Origin: Hymenobacter amundsenii
GTDB taxonomy: Bacteria > Bacteroidota > Bacteroidia > Cytophagales > Hymenobacteraceae
Assembly: GCF_002204745.1 (NCBI RefSeq)
Contig: NZ_NIRR01000018.1
Location: forward strand, 23,167 to 87,166
Direction: 5' to 3'
Length of the DNA stretch: 64,000 nucleotides
Below the pieces are notes generated by a model. It made no database searches and was not told the DNA's origin. It saw only the letters and a program-made list of their open reading frames with translations. A program made the translations under genes and the position numbers. Below are positions 56,086 to 63,679 of the stretch, piece after piece; within the stretch, counting starts at the first letter, position 1, and every line of letters begins with the position of its first letter.

Positions 56086-56911
56086 CCCACTCCCCCAGGA
56101 TCTTGGCACGCGAAGCGGCCGGCTGCTTGTTTTCGGAGGCCCCTACTCGAACCTCCAGGCCCTGGAGGCGCTCCAAGGCATTGCCAACCAGCTGCAGATT
56201 CCAGCTGGCAACGTCATCTGCACTGGCGACATCGTGGGCTACTGCGCCCAACCCGAAGCCGCGGTGCAGCTGGTGAAAGACTGGGGGGTACACGCCATTC
56301 AGGGCAATGTAGAACAGAACATCATCCGGGGCGAAGACGATTGCGGCTGTAACTTCGCCGAGGGCAGCCGGTGTGATTTGTTCTCCCGCGCCTGGTTTCC
56401 CTACGCGGTGCGAAGCCTATCGGCTGGCTCGGTCGCCTGGCTGAGTACGCTGCCGCTCCAGCTGTCTTTCCGCTATGCGGGCAAGGCGGTAGCCGTGTTG
56501 CACGGGGCGGCCACCGGCATCGCCGATTTTGTGTTCGCTTCTACCCCCTGGCCGGTGAAAGAAACCAGCTTTGCTGCCACCGGGGCCGAGGTGGTACTGG
56601 CTGGCCACGCCGGACTTCCCTTTGCCGATGAGCGGGCCGGGCAATGCTGGCTCAACGCGGGCGTGATTGGAATGCCCGCCAACGACGGTACCCCGCGGGT
56701 GTGGTATCTGCTGCTCGATGATACCAATGGCCGTTTCAGCTATACCTTTCACGCCTTCACCTACGACAACTGTAGGGCGCATGAGTTAATGCAGACGAAT
56801 GGGCTCCCCGATTCCTACGCGCACACGCTCTTAACGGGCATTTGGGATAACTGCGAAATTTTGCCAGAGGCAGAGAAGGCTCTACAGGGCCGCGCCATTC
56901 CCCTGCCTTAG
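56078..56911 (+). CDS. Divergent metallophosphoesterase-fold protein
   Basis: 277 residues, overlapping the symporter stop by 8 bases. Metallophosphoesterase elements in order: VFGGPYSNLQALEAL in place of the DxHGN motif I, CTGDIVGYCAQP (motif GD retained, Asp at about 50), AIQGNVEQNI in place of GNHE, AVLHGAATG (HG retained), VVLAGHAGLPF in place of GHTH, and a Cys-rich insert (DDCGCNFAEGSRCD). Several metal-binding His/Asp positions are thus replaced. I recall proteobacterial proteins with the same FGGPYSN, GN-E and GH-G pattern, which suggests a coherent subfamily rather than decay. Presence in the SusCD operon suggests a phosphate-containing substrate (inference). Confidence 0.75.
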   Translation: MDSPLPQDLGTRSGRLLVFGGPYSNLQALEALQGIANQLQIPAGNVICTGDIVGYCAQPEAAVQLVKDWGVHAIQGNVEQNIIRGEDDCGCNFAEGSRCDLFSRAWFPYAVRSLSAGSVAWLSTLPLQLSFRYAGKAVAVLHGAATGIADFVFASTPWPVKETSFAATGAEVVLAGHAGLPFADERAGQCWLNAGVIGMPANDGTPRVWYLLLDDTNGRFSYTFHAFTYDNCRAHELMQTNGLPDSYAHTLLTGIWDNCEILPEAEKALQGRAIPLP

Positions 56912-57183
56912 GAAGCTAATGGGCAGAACCCGCTCCCTTTGCTACCCCTTTCTGGGCAAAGCTGAAAATGGTTTGGTTCGGACCAGGAGGCATTAAAATG
57001 GGATGGGAACAACTCCTGCTTCGCCGAAACGGCAGCTTCAGTTTGACTGGAAAGAATTAGGTGGATACTCCCAGCTTGCGATGGGTCGGATCACGAGTAA
57101 AGTCAGTAAGGGTCTTTTGCCACCTGGCGCACACGAATTCGTTTGGGGTTAGCCCGCGAAGGGTCTTCAAGCGCTTGACGTAA
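56912..57183. other. Intergenic region after the uptake operon
   Basis: 270 bases with no gene. It contains a weak inverted repeat near 56940-56960 (GCTACCCCTTTCTGGGCAAAGC region) that may end the operon, and merges at 57184 into the duplicated helix-hairpin-helix fragment. Confidence 0.45.
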
Positions 57184-57519
57184 GCGCGGCGGATAGTCGA
57201 ATACCGGCAGCGGCTGGGCGGCTTCCGGCAGGAAGATCAGCTGGCCGAAATCTACGTTTTGCACGATGCCCCCGACCTCGTCGACAGCCTGCGCAAGTAC
57301 ACCTTCGTGGCCCCCGGCTTCGCCCCCGCCCTGCTCCAGGTGAACGCCGCTTCCTTCGAGGTGCTCCAGGCCCACCCCTACGTGGGCAAGCGCCTGGCTC
57401 GGGTGCTGGTAGCGCACGGCCCCTTCCAGCAGCCCGCCGACCTGCGCAAAATCCGGCTGCTCGACGAGGCGACGTTTGATTGGACGAAACGGCTATCATC
57501 GGCCAAGGCTTTGCCATGA
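57184..57519 (+). pseudogene. Partial copy of the helix-hairpin-helix gene
   Basis: 57184-57479 repeats 48576-48883 of the full-length gene almost exactly (few substitutions, one 12-bp in-frame deletion), keeping the reading frame from ARRIVEYRQR through the LLDEATF segment. An in-frame TAA directly precedes it, and after 57479 the sequence diverges and ends at 57519. It lacks the TM segment, start and C-terminus, so it is a remnant. Its twin lies on the other side of the SusCD block. Confidence 0.88.
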
Positions 57520-57994
57520 TAGTTGTATTCTGAACACTTCCAAAGGCACCAGTCGCACGTCAGTCTTGCTCCTGTCGAGCGTCTTCACGCTTATGGTAGT
57601 AAGTTTATGATATACTTGATTTGGCTAATTGAGTTTGACAGGTTAAGTAAGGCACTACCATAGCCGCGGCAGCGGAACAGGTCATAACATTTTATAAACC
57701 ACCGTTTATAACACATAAACTTACGCCTTATTGAAACCACCGTTTCAGTAAACACTCTCTCGATGTTGAGCTGAACAGGTGCATGCATTGCGAGCCCGCC
57801 TTACCTTTGCCGGCATGTCCTTTGCCGACTGCCGCCTTAGGCAGCACCGGTATGTACCCCGCGAGCTGCTGATGCGCCTGCGCATATTTGCGCTGGGTGC
57901 GTCAGCATATGCGCGGCCGTCAGCTACCAGGTGCTGGCCCGCCGCTAGTAAGCCAGCAAACGCAACACGCCTAACACCACCCTACCATCATCTC
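57520..57994. other. Gene-free region with small hairpins and a promoter-like box
   Basis: Contains two hairpins sharing AAACCACCGTTT: TTATAAAC-CACC-GTTTATAA (57692-57711) and TGAAAC-CACC-GTTTCA (57732-57747), and a perfect TAnnTTTG box TACCTTTG (57802-57809) that may drive the following gene with a leader of about 180 bases. No TTG at the right distance was found. Confidence 0.6.
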
Positions 57995-58435
57995 ATGCCG
58001 ACCTCAAAACTACCAAGGCTTTATTTTGAAAACGCTGTGGGCGGCCTTTATGAGCACCCCAACGGCTACGTCATTTTTCGGTACCATCCCGGCAAACGCA
58101 AATTTGCTGATTTTCAAGCCCTGCTGACCCACACCTCGAACCTGCTCCAACGCAACGGCTGGAACCGGCTCTTGGGCGACCAACGCCAGATGTCCCCCCA
58201 TACCGAAGAGGAAACAGCGTGGATTGTCGCGAACTGGCTCGGAGGCTACAGGCAGCGCAACGCCAGCATTTATGGCGCCGTTCTCTTAGCCCAAGACGTG
58301 TTTGCCCGGCTGTCCATGAATCAAATACTGCACGATGCCCGCGAATCGGCCTTGGTTTACCACGTGTTTGACGACGAAGCAAAGGCAATAGACTGGCTCA
58401 ACCAGATAGCTTCAGAAAGTACAGGTGACTTCTAA
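57995..58435 (+). CDS. STAS/SpoIIAA-like protein (146 aa)
   Basis: 146 residues from ATG 57995 (MPTSKLPRLYFENAVGGLYE). The pattern is beta strands NGYVIFRYHPGKRKFADFQA, a helix LLTHTSNLLQRNGW, RLLGDQRQMSPHTEEET, then AVLLAQDVFARLSMNQIL and a C-terminal FDDEAKAIDWLNQIA. It follows the SpoIIAA/STAS-type layout that is common as repeated families in Hymenobacter and similar to the gene at 58489. Function unknown; the motif D-R in LGDQR and the final W-L are shared. Confidence 0.55.
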   Translation: MPTSKLPRLYFENAVGGLYEHPNGYVIFRYHPGKRKFADFQALLTHTSNLLQRNGWNRLLGDQRQMSPHTEEETAWIVANWLGGYRQRNASIYGAVLLAQDVFARLSMNQILHDARESALVYHVFDDEAKAIDWLNQIASESTGDF

Positions 58436-58455
58436 AACAACAGTTATCTTCTGTC

Positions 58456-58484
58456 TTGGTGTGATAAGGCAGGTAGTATCTTTG
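58456..58484 (+). promoter_or_regulatory. Strong promoter with near-leaderless start
   Basis: TTG 58456-58458, 18 bases, TATCTTTG 58477-58484 (perfect consensus). The expected transcription start, 4-6 bases beyond the box, coincides with the ATG at 58489, so the mRNA is probably leaderless. Confidence 0.75.
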
Positions 58485-58488
58485 TACT

Positions 58489-58908
58489 ATGATTGATACC
58501 ATAGAGCTTGCCTCCCGTACTATTTTTTTTCGATCCGATTTGCGCGTAATGGTGGTGCGCTGGCATACGGAGGCCGAGCTGGAGGTGGTACAATCCGAAT
58601 ACTGGAAAATGCTGGAGGTAGCCGTGGCGCACGACCTGAGTGACTGGCTGCTGGACGTACGCCGGCGGGCGCAGGCTCCGGTAGCGCTGAGTGCCTGGGT
58701 GAACAGCACGTTCTATCCGGAAGCGTTGGCGCGGCTGGCACCACGGCGCCTGCGGATGGCGGTGCTGAGCTCGCCTTACATGACGCAGCAGTACATCAAC
58801 GACCCCGGGCATCAGCAGCAGGTAGCCTATGCGATGGACGCGTCGCGGCCCTACGACCTAGCCTTATTTGAAAATGAGGGCGACGCTATGCACTGGTTGC
58901 GACCCTAG
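58489..58908 (+). CDS. STAS/SpoIIAA-like protein (139 aa)
   Basis: 139 residues. Strands and helices match the neighbour at 57995: RSDLRVMVVRWHTEAELEVV, DWLLDVRRRAQAPVA, RLRMAVLSSPYM and a terminal ALFENEGDAMHWL. The D in LLDVRR and the A-x-x-W-L end are shared. Both may act as small regulatory or membrane-associated STAS-like proteins. Start fixed by the promoter immediately upstream. Confidence 0.55.
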   Translation: MIDTIELASRTIFFRSDLRVMVVRWHTEAELEVVQSEYWKMLEVAVAHDLSDWLLDVRRRAQAPVALSAWVNSTFYPEALARLAPRRLRMAVLSSPYMTQQYINDPGHQQQVAYAMDASRPYDLALFENEGDAMHWLRP

Positions 58909-58973
58909 CAGAATGGTAAGGCGCCTGCCGGATGGTTGGGGCTTTTTAGTGGACCGTTTTCTTGAACGACTAT

Positions 58974-59300
58974 TCACTTCTTCGTCTCGACTTCACTTTG
59001 GGGTAGCCACCGGATGGGCTGCCCAATAATAGAGCAGGCCAGAGCGACGGTTTCAGCTAAGTCCAAACAGCCAGCCGTGTAGCTTTCTTGTTCGGCAAAC
59101 GCAGCATCGGTCCATTCGATGAAGTACATTTCCCCTTCCGCATTCAAGACGGGCGCCTCCTCTGCTAGGTCGAAAAAACCAGCCGCCTTTTCTTCCTCGT
59201 GGTAATAGTCATAGTTGAGCGCCTTGACAATAACCCCTTTGGGCTGAACACCGCCATAGAGCCAGTGGCCCCTGCAAATTTCGCGCTCTTGTTTTTCCAT
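58974..59300 (-). CDS. Hypothetical protein (108 aa)
   Basis: 108 residues, acidic, soluble: MEKQEREICRGHWLYGGVQP, a strand GVIVKALNYDYYHEEEKAAG, and a C-terminal TVALACSIIGQPIRWLPQ. No recognised family. Opposite in direction to its neighbours. Confidence 0.5.
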   Translation of the reverse strand: MEKQEREICRGHWLYGGVQPKGVIVKALNYDYYHEEEKAAGFFDLAEEAPVLNAEGEMYFIEWTDAAFAEQESYTAGCLDLAETVALACSIIGQPIRWLPQSEVETKK

Positions 59301-59810
59301 ACAGACGGCTACAACAATACGCTCCTTTTCGTGAACGGCAGAAATCAGCCCGGCACTAGGTGGCTAGGTGGCCCCAATAGGGCAGGGCGAGTTTAAAAAA
59401 CTCGTCTACGATTCAAAGTTCAGGAAACTGGCCGGGGAGATGAGTTTCGTAAACTCCCAAACCGGTGCGTGGTCCCCGGCAAAGTACCACACCGGCAGCA
59501 GCCCACACAGCAGGGCGAAAACCACCACGTTTCCAAGGCTACGCTTATAACACCGATTATATTAAAGAACGGAACCAAGACGAGGGAGAGACTTTATTCC
59601 TCTCCACTGCCTCCAAAGTCCTGTTCGCCTACGTCTTTGAAAATGTTCAGCGCAGCATCCACAAAACACGCCTTTGCGCATCATTCCATAAACAGCGAAC
59701 CGTGGACAGGTTTTGCAAATTCGTTCTGGGCGGCGAGAGTACGCCGGCCACCCGTGCACCTGTTTACTTCGGCCGCTTATGGAGAGACGGGCATCCGAGA
59801 CACTAACGCA
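59301..59810. other. Gene-free region before the PAP2 gene
   Basis: 510 bases with several partial open frames on the plus strand that do not resemble known proteins and have no credible start. Nothing coding is supported; the region may hold decayed sequence. A short T-rich tract near 59390 and GC-balanced composition offer no clear signal. Confidence 0.5.
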
Positions 59811-60608
59811 TTACCGCACCACCAGTACCGCCCCCACAGCCCCGCCGGGGGCGTAGGTGGGCAGCAGCAGCAGCTTCTGGGCCAGGTGGGGCAGGTGGCG
59901 CACCACGGCAGGGTAGAGCCGCCACACGGTTTCGGCGGAAAGAAAGCCGATGCTGGCCCCCGCCACCACGTCGGTGAGCCAGTGCCGGTCGTTGAGCATG
60001 CGCATGGCCCCGGTGGCGGTGGCCACGGTGTAGCCCGCCACCGATACCCAGGGACGGCCCCGGCCGAACTGCTCGTGCAAGAGCGTGGCCGTCAGGAACG
60101 CCTCGGCCGTGTGGGCCGAAGGAAAGGAGCTGAAATCGGTGGGCTGATCGGGCCGGCGGGTGTGGCTGATGCGCTTGAGGTTGCTGACGATGCCCGTGCT
60201 CAGGGCGTGCGAGAGGCCGTAGCAGGCCGTGAACGGCACTACGCCCCGCTCCCCCTTCAGGCCCACCGCAAACAGCCCGTAGGCGGCCAGCGCGGGTACG
60301 TGCCGAGAGTAGTTGTCGAGGTGGGTATGGAAATTGGGGAAGCTTTCGCGGGTTTCTTCGCGCACTTCTTCCTTTAGCTCATCGAGCAGATTTTCGCTCC
60401 GGCTCAGGTAGCCCAGGGTCACCAGGGCCACGGGTATGGCCGTGCGCAGCACTGCCGGCCGGCGCAGCCAGTTGCGGGCCGGAGCAGCCGCTACCGAGTC
60501 GGCAGAGGCCCGTAGCGGAGCTTGGGCTGCGCCGGGGCGCACCAGCGGGGGCGCGGCTAGCAGCAGGAGCAACAACAGGAAGCGCGGGGCGGCAGCGGGC
60601 AGCAGCAT
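59811..60608 (-). CDS. PAP2-family membrane phosphatase
   Basis: 265 residues, N-terminal signal/anchor (residues 9-30). Complete PAP2 signature: KRISHTRRP (Lys145-x6-Arg152-Pro153), PSAH (163-166) and R203-x5-H209-x3-D213 in MLNDRHWLTD. The motif has Ala in place of Gly in PSGH, a common variant. Such enzymes dephosphorylate undecaprenyl-pyrophosphate or lipid phosphates at the membrane. Divergent from the lipoprotein gene at 60784. Confidence 0.85.
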   Translation of the reverse strand: MLLPAAAPRFLLLLLLLAAPPLVRPGAAQAPLRASADSVAAAPARNWLRRPAVLRTAIPVALVTLGYLSRSENLLDELKEEVREETRESFPNFHTHLDNYSRHVPALAAYGLFAVGLKGERGVVPFTACYGLSHALSTGIVSNLKRISHTRRPDQPTDFSSFPSAHTAEAFLTATLLHEQFGRGRPWVSVAGYTVATATGAMRMLNDRHWLTDVVAGASIGFLSAETVWRLYPAVVRHLPHLAQKLLLLPTYAPGGAVGAVLVVR

Positions 60609-60657
60609 AGTGTGGCCATGGTAGCGTAAGGTTCTGGTAAGATAGCCGCTTTACCGG

Positions 60658-60689
60658 TTGCTTACCACCCGCCGGGCCCGGTAAATTTG
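60658..60689 (+). promoter_or_regulatory. Promoter of the lipoprotein gene
   Basis: TTG at 60658-60660, 21 bases, TAAATTTG at 60682-60689, matching TTG-N19-23-TAnnTTTG. Expected start near 60695, leader about 90 bases. Confidence 0.65.
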
Positions 60690-60783
60690 CACTTTCGAAT
60701 AGCCATGGCCGCCCAGGCGGCGTATGAGCCCGCACGGCCACGGCCATCCGACTGCTTCTGCCCTTTCTTGCTACTTTCTCACC

Positions 60784-61662
60784 ATGCCCGTTCCGCCACG
60801 CCATCTTTGGCTTTCTTGCTGCACTCTTGGTCTGCTGACCGCGCTGCCTGCCTGCACGCCGGTCCCCGACCGGGGCACTTTTGCCGTGGCCGATGCCGAC
60901 TACCACGTCAGTAAGATTGGTGAGCTGAGCAAGCGGGCCCAGGAAAGCTCGGGCCTGGAAATGGCCGGCCCCGGCGGCGACCTATGGACCCACGCCGACG
61001 GCGGCAATACGGCCCGCCTCTACCGCGTTACGCGCCAGGGCGACTTGCTGCAGGCCCTCGATCTGGAGCCGCTTCAGAACATCGACTGGGAAGACCTGGC
61101 CCAGGACGACAACCACCAGCTCTACGTGGGCGACTTCGGCAACAACCACAACAAGCGCCGTAACCTGCGCATCTTCCGCCTCAGCGGCCCCACCTGGCAG
61201 CAGGTCGATACCATCACCTTTTCCTACCCCGACCAGCACGATTTCCCGCCCGCCAAGGCCCGTCGCAACTTCGACTGCGAGGCCTTTTATTATTACCAGG
61301 ACAGCCTCTACCTGTTCACCAAAAACCGCAGTCCCACGCTCTGGACCAAGCAATACGTGTTGCCCGCTCGCCCCGGCCACTATGTAGCCCGTCTCTCCGA
61401 TAGCCTGCTGCTACCCACCCGCGTCACGGCCGCCGATATCAGCCCCGACGGCCGCCGGGTAGCCTTATTGGGTGTCGATTGTGCCTACCAGTTCGAGCGC
61501 CTGCCCGGCCGGCCGCTCTTCGATGGCCTCAAAAGCCGCCTGCGTCTGCCCAAAGCCGGGCAGGCCGAAGCGCTGGTCTACATCAACGACTACGACTTTA
61601 TCTTTAGCAACGAAAAGGGCAAGCTGTTCCAGGCTACGCGCCGCAACGCTGACCGTCCCTAG
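60784..61662 (+). CDS. Lipoprotein, beta-propeller-like (292 aa)
   Basis: ATG 60784 is favoured over an upstream ATG because it places the lipoprotein signal at the N-terminus (LSCCTLGLLTALPAC, Cys at about 24). The mature part contains repeated strand motifs such as NIDWEDLAQDDNHQLYVGDF, CEAFYYYQDSLYLFTKNR and VTAADISPDGRRVALLG, resembling a six- or seven-bladed propeller (SdiA-like/WD-type) with DG turns. Function unknown; likely periplasmic or surface-exposed. Confidence 0.6.
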   Translation: MPVPPRHLWLSCCTLGLLTALPACTPVPDRGTFAVADADYHVSKIGELSKRAQESSGLEMAGPGGDLWTHADGGNTARLYRVTRQGDLLQALDLEPLQNIDWEDLAQDDNHQLYVGDFGNNHNKRRNLRIFRLSGPTWQQVDTITFSYPDQHDFPPAKARRNFDCEAFYYYQDSLYLFTKNRSPTLWTKQYVLPARPGHYVARLSDSLLLPTRVTAADISPDGRRVALLGVDCAYQFERLPGRPLFDGLKSRLRLPKAGQAEALVYINDYDFIFSNEKGKLFQATRRNADRP

Positions 61663-61712
61663 CCATTCCAAAACCAGCCTGTTAGCATTTGATCAGAACG
61701 TTTTCCATGTCA

Positions 61713-61763
61713 AAAAAAGGCCTCCCCGCCCACGTGATAAGCGGGAGCGGGGAGACCTTTTTT
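61713..61763. terminator. Bidirectional terminator between lipoprotein and disordered-protein genes
   Basis: Arms AAAAAAGGCCTCCCCGC (61713-61729) and GCGGGGAGACCTTTTTT (61747-61763), one mismatch, with A/T runs on both flanks, located between convergent genes. Confidence 0.88.
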
Positions 61764-61786
61764 AGGGTCTGGATGCCGTAATATAC

Positions 61787-62713
61787 TTACACGGCCTTGT
61801 CTGGCGAGCTGGTTTGGCCGGGAGCCGAGCCGTAATCCGGCGAGTCGGGGGCGTTGGTGCGCTGGTCGGAGGCAGCACCGTAGTTTTTGGCGGCCTCCTG
61901 CTGGTCGTGGTCGCCTTTGGCGGGCGAACCGGGCTGGCCGGGCTCTGCGCCGTCGTACTCGTCGTTGTAAGAGCCACCTTTGGTGCCGAAGCCCTCCGCT
62001 TCGCTGCCTTCCGAGTTGGCCGAGCCGGCAGCTTCGTAGCCGCTCCGGTCGGCGGTAGTGGGCGGTGTGGCTTCGGCCTCATCGCGACCGGTGTCGGCAT
62101 TGGTAGGCGCCTGGCCGGTGCGCTGGCCTACGGGGCCGCCCTCGGGGTGGCCGGGCGTGTAGTCTTCGCGCTGGTTGCGGGTAGTGGTATCGGGCTGAGC
62201 GCCGGTATTTTGGGTGCCGCCCAACGACGAGGTGCCGTAGTTGGCCGCGTAGCCCGAGTCAGTGCCCTGAGGCGCGTCGTTATCGTTGCCGAAACTAGCG
62301 CCGACGGCCGAGCCGGGCGTGTCGCCGGCGCCGACGGCTACCGTGCCGAAGCTGCCATTTTCGACCGAGGGGAAACCCCGGTCGGTTTGGGCCCGCTCGC
62401 CCACATAGCCGGTGGTGGCGGCGGGTTCGGTTACCGAACCGGCGTAAGTTTGGGTGCCGCGGCTGGGTTCGTCGCTGTAGCCACCCTTGGTGGCTCCTTC
62501 CAGGTCCTGGCGGCCGAATTCGCCCCGGCTGGCGCCGCTTACCTCGTTTTGCTCATGATTGCGGTCGTGGGCCACGGGCTGCTCGCTGGTCGTATTAGCT
62601 GGGGCCCGCAACTCGGGCGGCAGCTCATCGGCAGGGTTGGCCGCAGGCGAGGCGGCGGGCTTTGCGGCTGAGGCAGATTCGTTGGCGGGGTTGGGGTTGG
62701 CAGTATCGGACAT
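61787..62713 (-). CDS. Intrinsically disordered protein (308 aa)
   Basis: 308 residues composed mostly of Gly, Ala, Asp, Glu, Thr, Pro, Ser and Asn with few hydrophobics and no stable fold signs. There is no signal peptide. The region AGDTPGSAVGASFGNDN and repeated GG/GS/DTG blocks suggest a stress-protective or dehydrin-like role, as is common for such proteins in Cytophagales, but this is not proven. It faces the cold-shock gene from the opposite strand. Confidence 0.55.
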   Translation of the reverse strand: MSDTANPNPANESASAAKPAASPAANPADELPPELRAPANTTSEQPVAHDRNHEQNEVSGASRGEFGRQDLEGATKGGYSDEPSRGTQTYAGSVTEPAATTGYVGERAQTDRGFPSVENGSFGTVAVGAGDTPGSAVGASFGNDNDAPQGTDSGYAANYGTSSLGGTQNTGAQPDTTTRNQREDYTPGHPEGGPVGQRTGQAPTNADTGRDEAEATPPTTADRSGYEAAGSANSEGSEAEGFGTKGGSYNDEYDGAEPGQPGSPAKGDHDQQEAAKNYGAASDQRTNAPDSPDYGSAPGQTSSPDKAV

Positions 62714-62785
62714 AAGGCGCGGAAGCTAAGGTGGTAGTTGGGTGTGCATACGCAACCGGCGCGGCCACGTTCCGGGCCAGGGTCT

Positions 62786-62815
62786 TTTGTCGGGTTGAAA
62801 AACCGTGTAGATTTA
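62786..62815 (+). promoter_or_regulatory. Promoter-like pair upstream of the cold-shock gene
   Basis: TTTG 62786-62789, 18 bases, TAGATTTA 62808-62815 (last base differs from TAnnTTTG). Start would be near 62820, leaving a short leader. Confidence 0.45.
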
Positions 62816-62852
62816 CCGCCATTCTTCCACTCCACAACCGTTTACCCCCGCT

Positions 62853-63044
62853 ATGAAAACCGGTAAAGTAAAGTTCTTCAACGAATCCAAAGGATTCGGC
62901 TTCATTGTTCAAGACGAAAACAACGAGGAAATCTTCGTTCACCAAACTGGACTGGTTCACGAAATCCGCGAAAACGACCGGGTTTCCTTCGACATCGTCG
63001 ATGGCAAGAAGGGCCAGAACGCCGTTAAAGTTGAGCGCATCTAA
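62853..63044 (+). CDS. Cold-shock protein (CspA family)
   Basis: 63 residues, one cold-shock domain: RNP1 KGFGFIV (residues 13-19) and RNP2 EIFVHQ, with N-terminal MKTGKVKFFN. Cold-shock domains bind single-stranded RNA/DNA and act as RNA chaperones. Length and sequence are standard. A strong terminator follows. Confidence 0.95.
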   Translation: MKTGKVKFFNESKGFGFIVQDENNEEIFVHQTGLVHEIRENDRVSFDIVDGKKGQNAVKVERI

Positions 63045-63064
63045 GCTGCTTGCCCCATTCATTT

Positions 63065-63101
63065 AAAAAAGACCCGTTGGCAGTGCCAGCGGGTCTTTTT
63101 T
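63065..63101 (+). terminator. Terminator after the cold-shock gene
   Basis: Arms AAAAAAGACCCGTTGGC and GCCAGCGGGTCTTTTTT (one wobble), loop AGT, T run. Confidence 0.92.
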
Positions 63102-63151
63102 GGATAAAACTGGGTCGTACACCCGGTTATAAGCGGCTTTGGTGACTCGTG

Positions 63152-63655
63152 CTACTTCCCGGCCTCATGGCGGGCCACGCGTACGCCCACGGCCATAATG
63201 CCCCGGAGCTGATCCTGGCGCATGTACTGCTCAAGCACAATTTTATAGGTGCCGGGCTGAGTGAATGACTGGTTGGGCAGGGCCAGAATGCGGTGGTCGA
63301 AGATGTCGCCGCTGCCGCTGCCACGCGGCTCGCCGGTTTTAGGGTCCATGAGCGTCATCTCGTGCAGCTTGCGCGAGATTATTTTGCCATCGGGGTCCGT
63401 GAGCGTAACGCGGGCGTAGAGGTTGTAGTACCCGTAATCCATGGCGTTGCGGATGTTAAGGTACACATCGTAGGGCTGCGTAGTATCGGTGATGTCGAAC
63501 TCGAAGGTGGGTTTGTTCTGCACGGCCCACACGTAGGGGTCACCGGCGGGCGAGGTGAGGTCGATGTTTTTCTCGTACACCTCGGCCGGGTCGCAGGCCG
63601 TGAGCAGCAACATGCCGAAAATCAAAGCCTGAAGCCCGCGAAACAGCTTAGTCAT
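63152..63655 (-). CDS. gldH: Gliding-motility lipoprotein GldH
   Basis: 167 residues with lipoprotein signal (FGMLLLTAC, Cys about 21). Conserved GldH features: VYEKNIDL near the mature N-terminus, TFEFDITDTTQPYDVYLNIR and YGYYNLYARVTLTD, and C-terminal QLRGIMAVGVRV. GldH belongs to the type IX secretion/gliding set of Bacteroidota and is required for gliding in Flavobacterium. It strongly supports the host assignment. Confidence 0.9.
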   Translation of the reverse strand: MTKLFRGLQALIFGMLLLTACDPAEVYEKNIDLTSPAGDPYVWAVQNKPTFEFDITDTTQPYDVYLNIRNAMDYGYYNLYARVTLTDPDGKIISRKLHEMTLMDPKTGEPRGSGSGDIFDHRILALPNQSFTQPGTYKIVLEQYMRQDQLRGIMAVGVRVARHEAGK

Positions 63656-63679
63656 AACGTCAGTCAGGAAAGGAGATGA

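Noticed and set aside
59469..60377. 302-codon plus-strand frame opposite the PAP2 gene
   Set aside because: Shadow frame; the PAP2 signature on the other strand is complete.
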